This document shows, in pieces, positions 17,749 through 26,663 of a DNA stretch of 64,000 nt (its first letter is position 1; each line of letters opens with the position of its first letter). The DNA is from Acanthopleuribacter pedis (GTDB taxonomy: Bacteria; Acidobacteriota; Holophagae; Acanthopleuribacterales; Acanthopleuribacteraceae). The notes below the pieces were generated by a model. That model was not told the origin of the DNA and made no database searches. It saw only the letters and a program-made list of their open reading frames with translations. A program made the translations under genes and the position numbers. The DNA is taken from NCBI RefSeq assembly GCF_017377855.1, contig NZ_JAFREP010000004.1, positions 124,001 to 188,000 of the forward strand. The letters are read 5' to 3'.

Positions 17749-19650
17749 ATGAGTGAAGAAACACCACCGGCCGAGCCGGTAGAGGAACAACCGAGGGAAC
17801 GGCCCATCGGCGAGATTCTCGTCGAGGAAGGCATCGTCAGCCGTGAGCAATTGGATCGTGCCCTGCGCATCCAACAAAAACTCAAAAGCAAACGCCGCAT
17901 CGGCCGGATTTTAATTGAACTGGATTTCGTCAAGGAATCAGACCTCGATGAAATCATGATCAAATACGCGCGCAAAATCCGTTTGGGTGACTTGTTGGTG
18001 GAACGGGAATTCATCACCCCAACCGATTTGGAAGAGGCACTCCTGGCCCAGAAGAAGTATCCGGGCAAGCGCATTGGGGAAGTCCTTGTTTTAGAACGAA
18101 AGCTGACGGAAAAAACCCTGTGCGACGCGATTTCCCTCTACCGCAAAATCGAACGCGTTATTCCCGACTTCCGCAAGGTCGACCTGGATTTGGTCGATAA
18201 AATTTCGATGAACTTCCTCGAACAGAATTTCATCCTGCCGTACCGGGTGATTGAAGGGGAACTGCTGATCGTGGTCACCGAGGATTACCGCGACACGATT
18301 AACCCGGTGCTAAAAGGCATTTACGACCTACCTTTTCGCTTCGGTTTGGCGACCCCGACCGAATTGGAAACCATTTTTCGTTACCTGCAAAATCGGCCCA
18401 AACAAACCAACGCCAGGGAACTGGAAACCAAACACGCGGATAGCAGCGTGGCCGGATTGGTCGACGACATCATTAAGGAAGGCATTGAAAAAGGGGCCTC
18501 CGATATTCACATCGAACCGATGGACACGGTCACTCGCGTGCGTTACCGGGTCGACGGCCACCTCGTCGAACACCAGCACTTTGCGTTGGAGCGCAACGCC
18601 TCGGTGATTACCCGCATCAAGGTCTTGGCTGAATGCGACATTTCGGAACGGCGCAAGCACCAGGACGGCAAGTTTCAGGTGAACTTCCACGGTCACCCTA
18701 TCGACTGCCGGGTCTCCATTTTTGTCACCGTGCACGGGGAATCGGTGGTCGTGCGCATCCTCAACCCGTTTAGCGGCTTGGTGGATCTGGACAGCCTTGG
18801 TTTCGGCAGGCGCAATTTGGAGCGTTACGTCGACGAGGTCATCGCCAGTTCCGCGGGCATTGTGTTGATTACGGGACCGACCGGCAGCGGCAAAACCACC
18901 ACGCTCTACAGCACCCTTCAGTACCAGCTCGTTGGCGGCAACAAAATTGTGACTGTCGAGGATCCAGTTGAATACATCATTCCCGAAATCGTCCAGTGCA
19001 GCGTTGACAAACGTGCCGGTCGTACCTTTTCCAGCTCGCTCAAGGCCATCATGCGCCAAGATCCCGACGTCATCGTGCTTGGCGAAATTCGCGATCTGGA
19101 ATCGGCCAATATAGCGATTCACGCCAGCATGACCGGCCACAAAGTCTACGCCACCTTCCATACGGAGGACACCACCGGCGGGTTGGTCCGTTTGGTGCAA
19201 ATGGGCGTGGAACGCTATCTGGTTTCCTCCACGGTTTTGGCGGTGGTTTCCCAACGTCTGGTACGGCGCATTTGCAACCAGTGCAAGCAAAACTACATTC
19301 CCAAGGCACGCCTGTTACGCCGGGTCGGTCTGCCTCCTAGTTTGCTCACCACCCGGGAATTCGTTACCGGCTCGGGCTGTGCCCATTGTCTCAACACCGG
19401 TTACGCCGGCCGGCTCGGCATTCACGAGTTGCTGATCCTTGAGGAACACGTGCGCGACGCGGTTCTGCGCGACGCCAGTACCTTCAAAATTCGCGAAATC
19501 GCCCTTGCCGAGGCGGCGCTAATTCCCATGGCCGAGGACGGCATTGCCAAGGTTTGGTCCAACCAGACCACCCTGGAAGAAGTGCTCAAATTTATTCCCG
19601 TCTCCACCAAAGTTCGCCCGATCAACCAATTATTGGAAATGGTCGGCTAA
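17749..19650 (+). CDS. Type IV pilus / type II secretion assembly ATPase (PilB/GspE)
   Basis: 633 residues from ATG 17749; ATG 17728 is an equal alternative because neither has a strong ribosome site. Two N-terminal MshEN-type domains (RPIGEILVEEGIVSREQL at ~20 and IRLGDLLVEREFITPTDLEEAL at ~83, with a further GKRIGEVLV stretch) precede the ATPase core. The core has GPTGSGKTTTLYST (Walker A, about residue 375), DVIVLGEIRDLESANIAIHA (Walker B), the ATFHTED His box, and a four-Cys zinc motif CNQCKQN...CAHCLNTG. It powers pilin or pseudopilin polymerisation from the cytoplasm. The MshEN domains suggest control by cyclic di-GMP. The HDOD gene follows after 32 nt. Confidence 0.93.
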   Translation: MSEETPPAEPVEEQPRERPIGEILVEEGIVSREQLDRALRIQQKLKSKRRIGRILIELDFVKESDLDEIMIKYARKIRLGDLLVEREFITPTDLEEALLAQKKYPGKRIGEVLVLERKLTEKTLCDAISLYRKIERVIPDFRKVDLDLVDKISMNFLEQNFILPYRVIEGELLIVVTEDYRDTINPVLKGIYDLPFRFGLATPTELETIFRYLQNRPKQTNARELETKHADSSVAGLVDDIIKEGIEKGASDIHIEPMDTVTRVRYRVDGHLVEHQHFALERNASVITRIKVLAECDISERRKHQDGKFQVNFHGHPIDCRVSIFVTVHGESVVVRILNPFSGLVDLDSLGFGRRNLERYVDEVIASSAGIVLITGPTGSGKTTTLYSTLQYQLVGGNKIVTVEDPVEYIIPEIVQCSVDKRAGRTFSSSLKAIMRQDPDVIVLGEIRDLESANIAIHASMTGHKVYATFHTEDTTGGLVRLVQMGVERYLVSSTVLAVVSQRLVRRICNQCKQNYIPKARLLRRVGLPPSLLTTREFVTGSGCAHCLNTGYAGRLGIHELLILEEHVRDAVLRDASTFKIREIALAEAALIPMAEDGIAKVWSNQTTLEEVLKFIPVSTKVRPINQLLEMVG

Positions 19651-19682
19651 GCGCCGGCCGTTCCCTCCCAGGTAGGCACCCC

Positions 19683-20699
19683 ATGAAAATCCATTGCCCG
19701 GTTTGTCGCCACGACAATCTCCTAAACGACGACGATATCCCGAGGTTGCTGTTCAGTTTTCAGTGTGAATCCTGCAACACCTTGCTGTCGGTCAAAATAC
19801 AGGTCAACGCCCTCAACGTGGTCAAAACGGGACGGCAGCGCACGCAACCTGGCGAAAAGAGAAACCAAATTGCGGCCTACATCTACGAAAACAAAGACAA
19901 GTTAAAGCTGCCTGTATTGCCGGTGCTGGCGACCAAAATTCGCAAGATCCGCAATGACGGCAACGGCACGATCAACGATGTGGTGGAGCTGGTCCGATCC
20001 GACCAAACCATGGCCACCAAAATCCTGGAGTTGGCCAACAGCGCCCTTTACGGCGGTTTGGTTGAGATCACCGATCTGAAGTTGGCGATCATGCGCTTGG
20101 GCCTGAATGTTACCGAAACCCTGATTACGGCCCTGGAAAACAAACAACTCTACACATCGGACAAAAAATCGATGCTCACCCTGTTGGAAGGTTTGTGGGA
20201 GCACGCCCTCGGGGTGGCGGTGACGGCACAAAAAATCGCCGAGCAGGTAGGGCACGAGGCCACGGAAGAAGTTTTTACCGCCGGGTTGCTTCACGATTTC
20301 GGTTACATTCTCTGCCTCCAGGCCCTCAAACAAAACGACAGCTTTAAGGTCGATTTCGCCGAACTCGGCACCGACGAATTTTTCAAGCTCTGTGAAAAGG
20401 AACACGCCAAACTGGGTGCCTGGTACCTCAGCGAGGCGGGCCTGCCCCCGAAATTAACCGGGATTGTGGCTCACCACGAGGAGATCCCCACGGAGGAATC
20501 GGACAACGCCGACCTGCACATCGTGGCCTTGGCCAATTTATTGTGCAAAAAGGTCGGTCTCGGCCTGCGTCAGGACGAAAGCATCCGGCTCGACCTGACC
20601 GAATCGGCCCAGTCCCTCAATTTGAGCGAAGTCCAATTGGCTTCATTGGAAGTCCATTGCGAAGACCTGACCCAGCAACTGATGGCGATGCTGAAATAA
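19683..20699 (+). CDS. HDOD-domain signalling protein with N-terminal zinc ribbon
   Basis: 338 residues, ATG 19683. Residues 1-40 contain CPVC...CESC, a small zinc ribbon of the MJ0042 type. Residues ~75-280 are an HDOD domain, recognisable by LPVLPVLATKIRKI, SDQTMATKILELANSALYGG, LKLAIMRLGLNVTETL and AGLLHDFGYILCLQAL (catalytically degenerate HD). HDOD proteins act as non-enzymatic signalling scaffolds, often linked to motility and c-di-GMP. Close spacing behind the PilB/GspE ATPase suggests joint expression and a role in pilus or secretion control; this is inferred. Confidence 0.88.
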   Translation: MKIHCPVCRHDNLLNDDDIPRLLFSFQCESCNTLLSVKIQVNALNVVKTGRQRTQPGEKRNQIAAYIYENKDKLKLPVLPVLATKIRKIRNDGNGTINDVVELVRSDQTMATKILELANSALYGGLVEITDLKLAIMRLGLNVTETLITALENKQLYTSDKKSMLTLLEGLWEHALGVAVTAQKIAEQVGHEATEEVFTAGLLHDFGYILCLQALKQNDSFKVDFAELGTDEFFKLCEKEHAKLGAWYLSEAGLPPKLTGIVAHHEEIPTEESDNADLHIVALANLLCKKVGLGLRQDESIRLDLTESAQSLNLSEVQLASLEVHCEDLTQQLMAMLK

Positions 20700-20819
20700 G
20701 TCAAGCCGGCGTTTCAGGCCGGCGTCTTCCGGCCTCGTGCCATATAGGGTTTGTAAGGAGTTGAACCTCGGGTGTTACGGACTAAAACGCGCGGCGCCCG
20801 AGGTGGCAACCCACACCAG

Positions 20820-21965
20820 CTAAGCCGCAAACCATCCTTGACTGCGCTTGCAGACGGCGACCAAAAACAGCATCAGCGGGACCTCGATCAATACCCCGAC
20901 CACGGTCGCCAGGGCCGCGCCGGAAGACAAACCGAAGAGCATCACGGCCGTGGCGATGGCCACCTCGAAGTGGTTGGAGGCGCCGATCATGGCGGCGGGT
21001 GCCGCATTTTCGTAGGACAAACCCAGGCGTTTGGCGGCGAGGAAACCCAGACCGAAAATGATCAGGGTTTGGAGGGTGAGCGGTACGGCAATCCACAGAA
21101 TGGTGAGTGGGTTGGCGAGAATGACGGCGCCTTTAAACGAGAACAGCAGCACCAAGGTGGCGAGCAGGGCGGTGATGGTGATGGGGGTGAGGTAGTGGAG
21201 GAAGGTTGATTCGAACCAATCCTTGCCTTTGAGCGCGAGGATCGCTTTGCGTGAGCCGTAGCCGCAAGCGAGGGGCAGGGCGACGTAGGCGCCGATGGAG
21301 AGCAGGAGTGCTTCCCAGGGAATGGGCAGGCGACCGACGCCGAGCAAAAAGCCGCCGAGCACACCGTATAACACCAACATTGTCAGCGAGTTAATAGCAA
21401 CCATAGCCAGGGTAAGGCTGTCGTTGCCTTTGGCCAGATAACCCCAGACGAGAACCATCGCGGTGCAGGGTGCAATGCCCAGCAGGATGCAGCCGGCGAG
21501 GTAACTGCGCCACAGGGGGATTTGCAGCATGCGTACCCCGTCCTGTTCGACGACGACCCCCGCGCCGTGGGTGGCGCCGACGGGCAGGTCGAGGCCGAGC
21601 GGCATTTTGACGAGATCGACGGCGTCGGGTCCGATGAACCCTTGGAACAGCACGCCGAGGAACAGGGTGCAGAGGCCGACCATGGTGAAGGGTTTGACGC
21701 CCCAGTTGATGAACAGGGTGAGCCAGACGGGGCGGCCGGAGGTACCGGCTTTGACGACGTGGTCAAAATCGATTTTGACCATTATCGGGTACATCATCAG
21801 GAACAGACAGATCGCGATGGGAACGGAGACGACGGGCGCGCCGTTGACGCGAATCGCCATGGCTTCTAGGGATTGGGCCAAGCCGGGCGCGAATTGGCCG
21901 AGCGCGATGCCGGCGACCATACAGAGCGCGACCCAAACGGTGAGATAACGTTCGAAAAAGTTCAT
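20820..21965 (-). CDS. acr3: Arsenite efflux transporter ACR3
   Basis: 381 residues with ten predicted membrane helices. Family features include [14 protein letters not shown], the conserved Cys in [19 protein letters not shown] (arsenite-translocating Cys) and [21 protein letters not shown] near the C-terminus. It expels arsenite across the inner membrane. It is transcribed after arsR on the same strand, with a 63-bp family-1 hairpin element between the two genes. Confidence 0.94.
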   Translation of the reverse strand: MNFFERYLTVWVALCMVAGIALGQFAPGLAQSLEAMAIRVNGAPVVSVPIAICLFLMMYPIMVKIDFDHVVKAGTSGRPVWLTLFINWGVKPFTMVGLCTLFLGVLFQGFIGPDAVDLVKMPLGLDLPVGATHGAGVVVEQDGVRMLQIPLWRSYLAGCILLGIAPCTAMVLVWGYLAKGNDSLTLAMVAINSLTMLVLYGVLGGFLLGVGRLPIPWEALLLSIGAYVALPLACGYGSRKAILALKGKDWFESTFLHYLTPITITALLATLVLLFSFKGAVILANPLTILWIAVPLTLQTLIIFGLGFLAAKRLGLSYENAAPAAMIGASNHFEVAIATAVMLFGLSSGAALATVVGVLIEVPLMLFLVAVCKRSQGWFAA

Positions 21966-21979
21966 AGATGCCTCGGTTG

Positions 21980-22042
21980 GCCCGCAATGCTCACAAGGAT
22001 TCGTCGCGAGAAGCAGAAAGCCTTGTGCGAAATGCGGGTTAG
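21980..22042. repeat. Dispersed element family 1, compact copy D
   Basis: About 63 bp reduced to the two arms: GCCCGCAATGCTCACAAGG and CCTTGTGCGAAATGCGGG, with TTCGTCGCGAGAAGCAGAAAG between them. It forms one long hairpin between arsR and acr3. The TAA stop of arsR (22041-22039 on the minus strand) directly abuts the CCCGC end. Confidence 0.9.
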
Positions 22043-22422
22043 GATGGTGGATTGCGTTGTTGGCGGCGGTTACTTTGGCGGCGACACAGGAATTCGGGGT
22101 CCTCGGCCAGAATCGTGTCCAATCGGTGCTGGTCCGCTTCCGGCCAGGTTTCTTGGGCGACCAATTGCTGCAGGGCCGGCAAGAGCACCGCGGCCGCGGG
22201 GTTGTCGGCGGCGGTGTGGCGGTAGTAGACCCAGCGGCCGCGTTTGTTGCCGGCTACCAAACCGGCGGCGGCCAAAATCGACATGTGTTTGGAGACGGTC
22301 GAGGGGGCTAACTGGAGCAATTCCACGATTTGGCAAACACAAAGTTCCTGTTGGAGGAGGGCGTAAAAGGCGCGAACCCGGTTGGGATCGGCCAGGGCTT
22401 TAAAGAGAGAAACCGCTTCCAC
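22039..22422 (-). CDS. arsR: ArsR-family transcriptional repressor
   Basis: 127 residues from the GTG at 22422-22420, chosen because GAGGTG lies at the right distance upstream and because the promoter -10 box (22450-22455) rules out the longer ATG at 22464; ATG 22434 is a possible alternative. Winged-helix features are [21 protein letters not shown], the metal-site [11 protein letters not shown] and recognition helix [18 protein letters not shown]. The CxC of ELCVC is the usual arsenite/antimonite sensor. It presumably represses its own arsR-acr3 operon. The divergent NRPS gene shares the 220-bp control region. Confidence 0.92.
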   Translation of the reverse strand: MEAVSLFKALADPNRVRAFYALLQQELCVCQIVELLQLAPSTVSKHMSILAAAGLVAGNKRGRWVYYRHTAADNPAAAVLLPALQQLVAQETWPEADQHRLDTILAEDPEFLCRRQSNRRQQRNPPS

Positions 22423-22449
22423 AAAACACCTCATTTCGTTATGTGGCGA

Positions 22450-22478
22450 ATTGTAGAAAGGCATGTTGCCAAGGTCAA
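22450..22478 (-). promoter_or_regulatory. Sigma-70 promoter of arsR-acr3 with possible operator
   Basis: On the minus strand TTGACC (-35, 22478-22473), a 17-bp spacer and TACAAT (-10, 22455-22450). The -35 overlaps an inverted repeat CAAGT-cgc-ACTTG (22476-22488 on the + strand reads CAAGTGCGACTTG), a plausible ArsR operator. The transcript would start near 22443, which places the start codon almost directly at the 5' end. Confidence 0.75.
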
Positions 22479-22565
22479 GTGCGACTTGGTCCCATCGCGA
22501 GATAAATCATTCTTTTTTGGATCATGTGCTTTTCTTCGGTGCTTGTCCCTTCGCGCAACCACGGC

Positions 22566-22594
22566 TTTCCTTTCGATTTTGGCGCGGCTATAAT
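22566..22594 (+). promoter_or_regulatory. Candidate promoter of the NRPS genes
   Basis: A consensus TATAAT (22589-22594) lies 48 bp before the GTG of the first NRPS gene. The matching -35 (TTTCCT, 22566-22571, 17-bp spacing) is weak, so an activator may be needed. Confidence 0.5.
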
Positions 22595-22641
22595 CGCAGG
22601 CACGTTCATCATGATCAAAAATTCGTTCGAAGGAACGCCTT

Positions 22642-25600
22642 GTGAAAACCTTGGCCGAACGGGTCGCGGCGCTGACCCCCCAACAACGCGCGTTATTCCT
22701 GCGCTCCCGCGAAAAACAACGTGCTACCGACGAAGATTCGGTGATTCCGGCTCGTACGGGACCGGGACCTTGGCCGGCCTGCGCCGATCAGGCGGCACTC
22801 TGGTATTTCCAGCAGGTCGACGCGGAAGCGGTGCCCTACAACATCGGTAACGGCCAACGTTTATTGGGTCCACTCGAACCGCCCCTACTAGAACGAGCTT
22901 ATGCCGATTTGGTTCGACGCCAGGAAATGTTGCGGGCTTTTTACCCCGTGGTGGATGGTGTTCCTCATGTGGCGATTGCCGACGATCTCGGCGGTTCGAT
23001 TACCTGGGTTGATTTACGCGGCGAACCCGCGGCCGAGCGCGAGCGGTTGGCCCAACAGGCCGCGGCCAGGTTAATTAACCAGCCCTTTGATTTGGAAAAG
23101 GGGCCGATTGTGCGATTTGTGGTGATTCGTTTGGCGGATGACGTGCACCTGATGGTGCCGGTGATGCACCACTCGATTACGGATGCCGTCTCCTACAACA
23201 TTTTCTTTCGCGAACTCATTGCCTTGTACGGCGGGCACCTGCGCGGCAATCCGGCGCCGCTGCCGCCGATTACCCGCCACTACATTGATTACGCTTTGTG
23301 GCGCAATCAGTGGTTGGCGAGCGCGGCCTTCCAGGAGCAATCAGCCTGGTGGGAACAAGAACTGAAGGGCGCACCGACCCGGATCGGTTTACCCGGGGAT
23401 TACCCGCGTCCCAAGGTCTTTAATGATCGCGGTAGCCGTACTTTTTTTAAACTCAGTGGTGATGTGACGCAACGGCTGCGTGCCCGCAACCGTTTGGCGG
23501 GGACCACCTCGTTGATGACGCTGTTGGCGGGGACTTTTGCCCTGTTCTACCGTTGGGCCGATATGCGGGATATGTTGATCGCGGTACCGGCTTCCCACCG
23601 TGAACACCGCGAAATGGCCCATGTCATCGGTTACTTTCTCAATTATGTGCCCTTCCGGGGCCGGATCACCCCGGGCATGTCGTTTGAGGCGCTTCTGGAA
23701 GCGACCAAAACCACGGTACTCGGAGGCTTGAAACACAAGCGGGTCCCCTTTTCGGCGATGGTGGAGGCGCTTAAACCGGAGCGTGATCCAAGCGCGATGC
23801 CGTTGGCCCAACTGGGTTTTGTGTATGTGAGCGCCGCGGGCCTGAACACGGAAGCGGCCAAGCTCCACCAGGAGGGTGCCCCCGAATTTCGGGTGGAAGG
23901 ATATTACGCGGATCGGGAAATCTCGCCGATGGATCTTCAGTTCATTTTTATGGAAGGCGCGGACGAGGTCGATTGCTTCATCGAATACGCGGCCGACATC
24001 TACAAACGGGAAACGATGGAACAGTTGGCGGCTTCGTTCGAGTGTTTGTTCGACAGGCTTTTGGCAGCGCCGGGGCGGGCGCTTGAGCTGCATCCGTTGG
24101 GTAAAAACATTCCCGAGGCCTTGGCGCGGGCCAGGTTCGATGATTCGCCGGCAGCCTTACACGAACCTTTTTTCGCACGGGCAGGGACGACCCCAACCAC
24201 CACGGCGGTGACGGACGGTACCCAAAGCTTTTCCTATGGTGAACTGGCCCAACAGGTAGAAGCGACGGCGCGGGCGCTGCGGGCCTTGGGCGTGCGCGGC
24301 GAAACCCCGGTCGGCGTTTGCCTCAAACCCGGGGTCACGGCGGTGGTGGTTTTGTTGGCGGTGCTGCGCGCGGGTGGCACCTACCTGCCGCTCGACATGC
24401 CGCCGCAACGGCGCCGGCGGGTGCTGGATGATTGTCGGCCGCTTCTGGTGATCGTCGATGACGATGCGGTCGATGCGGATTGGCGGGAGGTGGCCTTGTA
24501 CCGCATCGGTGCATTGGCGGCGTCGCGCCAAAACGCGGCACAGCCCGAGCTACCCACGCGGCTGGATCCCGACCAAACCGCGGCGATACTGCATACCTCG
24601 GGTTCGACAGGTCGGCCGAAAGGCGTGATGGTGACCCATCGCGGTTTGGCGCACCGCTTGGCTTGGTGGGCGGCCCAATGTCCAGCAACCCCTGGCGAAC
24701 CTTTTGCCTTGACGGCGGGCGCCAATGTGAACGAATACCTGATGGAAGTATTTGATGCGCTGCACCAGGGCGGGACCCTGCATGTCGCGGCGGCCTCGGT
24801 ACGGGCCGAGCCGATCAAATTGGCGGCGTACCTCGAGAAGCATGGGATGCGACGCATCCAAATGGTGCCGTCGGTGCTGCGGCTGTTGGTCGCGGAGCCG
24901 GGGATCACGACCCGTTTGGCATCCTTGACCCATCTGGTGGTTCACGGCGAAAGCCTGCCGGTCGATGTGGCGGCGGCGGTGCGCCGCAAGCTGCCCCACT
25001 GCACGTTGGTCAACAACTACGGCCTGACCGAGGCGACCGGTGCCTGTGCGGCCGAGGTTACCCAAACCGGGGAACTGCCGGGTCGTGTTCCGGTCGGTTT
25101 CGGCCTGGGTGGATTGGACCTGTACCTCATGGACGGCGCGGGTAACCCCTTGCCGGCCGGGGCGGTTGGGGAATTGTACCTCGGTGGACCGGCCTTATCG
25201 CGGGGTTACGCGGGCGACGCGGCTGGAACGGCGGCGCGTTTTGTTCCCAACCCGTTTGGCAACGGCGGCCGTCTGTTTCGAACGGGCGATTTGGCCCGTT
25301 TCGACAGCGAGCGCGGCCTGACGATTTTGGGTCGCGCCGACCGGCAGCTCAAAATTCGCGGCAACCGCATTGAGCCGGGCGAAATTGAAGCGGTGTTACG
25401 TGCCCAGGGCGGGGTGGTTGATGCGGCGGTTTTGTTGGTTGGCGACGACCTTGCCGCGGCCGTGCAAACGGCGGGGTCCTTGGATCGGGAAACCCTGCGC
25501 CAAAGCATGTTGGGCGCGTTACCCGAGGCCATGATTCCCACGCGTTTCCACTTTGTGGAAGCCCTGCCGCGTACAGCAAGCGGAAAGACCGACCTGGGTG

Positions 25601-26631
25601 CACTGGGCGCCATTGTTTCACGTGAAACAACCGCTGTCGGCCACAAATATGTTGGGCCCACCACGGTGAGCGAACGGCTTTTGGCAAGGATCTGGCGCGC
25701 GGTTCTCCACCATCCGGCGCCGGGCATCGACGACGATTTCTACGAACTGGGCGGGCATAGCCTGCGCGCGGCGGAAGTGATGGCACGCCTCAATCGCGAA
25801 ACCGGCCGCGCCTTGCCGCTCACCTTGTTGCTGCAAACCCGCACCATTCGCGGCATGGCGCGCGCGCTGGACGGCTTCGATGAATGGCAGGCCGCCTGTG
25901 CCGGTTCAGCACCGGCCCTGCTGGGGGAAGCGGGGGCCGCCAAGCTTTTTGCCTTCCCGCCCCTGTTGGGGTTCGCCATGATCTACCGTCCCTTGGCGGA
26001 ACGTCTCCCGGGGTTCGCCTTTATGGGTTTTGATTTTGTCGACCAACCCGACCCGCCGGCCTTTTACGCGGATCAGATCGAAAACGAACAACCGGAGGGG
26101 CCGCTTCGCCTTTTGGGTTATTCGGCCGGTGGCAACCTCGCGTTTGCGGTCACCCAAACCTTGGAAGCACGTGGTAGACAGGTCGCCGCTTTGATTTTGG
26201 TCGACAGCATGGCGCGCACGGAAACACCCGAGGATGCGACGGTGTTGCACCGCCGCAAAGCGGCGTTTTTGGCCGACTTGCACGGTCAGGTTCGCGAAGA
26301 TCCGGTGATGCGGGTTTATGCGGATACGCCTTACCTGTTGGGACTTATGGAAAAAACGCCGGGTGCCTTCCACGCCTACCATTACCGCGGTTGCGATACG
26401 GGTACGGTTTCGGCACCCATTTATTACGTACGCGGCGAAGCTGAGCCGGAGCGCACCCATGCGCGAGAAGCCTGGGCTTCGGCGGCGACGGTTCGTTACC
26501 ACCAAGGTCGCGGTCGTCACGAGGCGATGTTCCAGGGGGAAGCGCTTGAACACAACGCGGCCCTGCTGCGCGACCTGCTTACACCGTCGCGCCAACACGA
26601 GGCTCTCGCGCTCGACGCGGGAACCGCGTAA
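22642..26631 (+). CDS. Nonribosomal peptide synthetase, C-A-PCP-TE termination module
   Basis: 1329 residues, GTG 22642 with GAAGGA upstream. Order: helical N-terminal segment (1-35), condensation domain (~45-475, active site HHSITDA instead of HHxxxDG), adenylation domain (~500-985; A3 motif TSGSTGRPKGV near 651; A10 lysine in ASGKTDL), carrier domain (~1005-1075, LGGHS), thioesterase (~1090-1310; GYSAGGNLA nucleophile, terminal GRHEAMF His). In the A domain, the position equal to Asp235 of GrsA is Asn (VNEYLMEVF, N697), so the substrate may lack a standard alpha-amino group. As the only TE in the cluster it should release the product although its gene comes first. The six-module NRPS follows after 32 nt. 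Confidence 0.95.
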   Translation: MKTLAERVAALTPQQRALFLRSREKQRATDEDSVIPARTGPGPWPACADQAALWYFQQVDAEAVPYNIGNGQRLLGPLEPPLLERAYADLVRRQEMLRAFYPVVDGVPHVAIADDLGGSITWVDLRGEPAAERERLAQQAAARLINQPFDLEKGPIVRFVVIRLADDVHLMVPVMHHSITDAVSYNIFFRELIALYGGHLRGNPAPLPPITRHYIDYALWRNQWLASAAFQEQSAWWEQELKGAPTRIGLPGDYPRPKVFNDRGSRTFFKLSGDVTQRLRARNRLAGTTSLMTLLAGTFALFYRWADMRDMLIAVPASHREHREMAHVIGYFLNYVPFRGRITPGMSFEALLEATKTTVLGGLKHKRVPFSAMVEALKPERDPSAMPLAQLGFVYVSAAGLNTEAAKLHQEGAPEFRVEGYYADREISPMDLQFIFMEGADEVDCFIEYAADIYKRETMEQLAASFECLFDRLLAAPGRALELHPLGKNIPEALARARFDDSPAALHEPFFARAGTTPTTTAVTDGTQSFSYGELAQQVEATARALRALGVRGETPVGVCLKPGVTAVVVLLAVLRAGGTYLPLDMPPQRRRRVLDDCRPLLVIVDDDAVDADWREVALYRIGALAASRQNAAQPELPTRLDPDQTAAILHTSGSTGRPKGVMVTHRGLAHRLAWWAAQCPATPGEPFALTAGANVNEYLMEVFDALHQGGTLHVAAASVRAEPIKLAAYLEKHGMRRIQMVPSVLRLLVAEPGITTRLASLTHLVVHGESLPVDVAAAVRRKLPHCTLVNNYGLTEATGACAAEVTQTGELPGRVPVGFGLGGLDLYLMDGAGNPLPAGAVGELYLGGPALSRGYAGDAAGTAARFVPNPFGNGGRLFRTGDLARFDSERGLTILGRADRQLKIRGNRIEPGEIEAVLRAQGGVVDAAVLLVGDDLAAAVQTAGSLDRETLRQSMLGALPEAMIPTRFHFVEALPRTASGKTDLGALGAIVSRETTAVGHKYVGPTTVSERLLARIWRAVLHHPAPGIDDDFYELGGHSLRAAEVMARLNRETGRALPLTLLLQTRTIRGMARALDGFDEWQAACAGSAPALLGEAGAAKLFAFPPLLGFAMIYRPLAERLPGFAFMGFDFVDQPDPPAFYADQIENEQPEGPLRLLGYSAGGNLAFAVTQTLEARGRQVAALILVDSMARTETPEDATVLHRRKAAFLADLHGQVREDPVMRVYADTPYLLGLMEKTPGAFHAYHYRGCDTGTVSAPIYYVRGEAEPERTHAREAWASAATVRYHQGRGRHEAMFQGEALEHNAALLRDLLTPSRQHEALALDAGTA

Positions 26632-26663
26632 CCAGGGGCGCGGCCCCACGGAAAGGATCTTCA

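Noticed and set aside
20703..20730. Terminator after the HDOD gene
   Set aside because: A GCCGGC pair of arms exists but the sequence after it is not T-rich.
20772..21209. Open frame on the + strand opposite acr3
   Set aside because: Gln/Gly/His-rich composition typical of antisense shadow; the minus strand encodes a ten-helix transporter.
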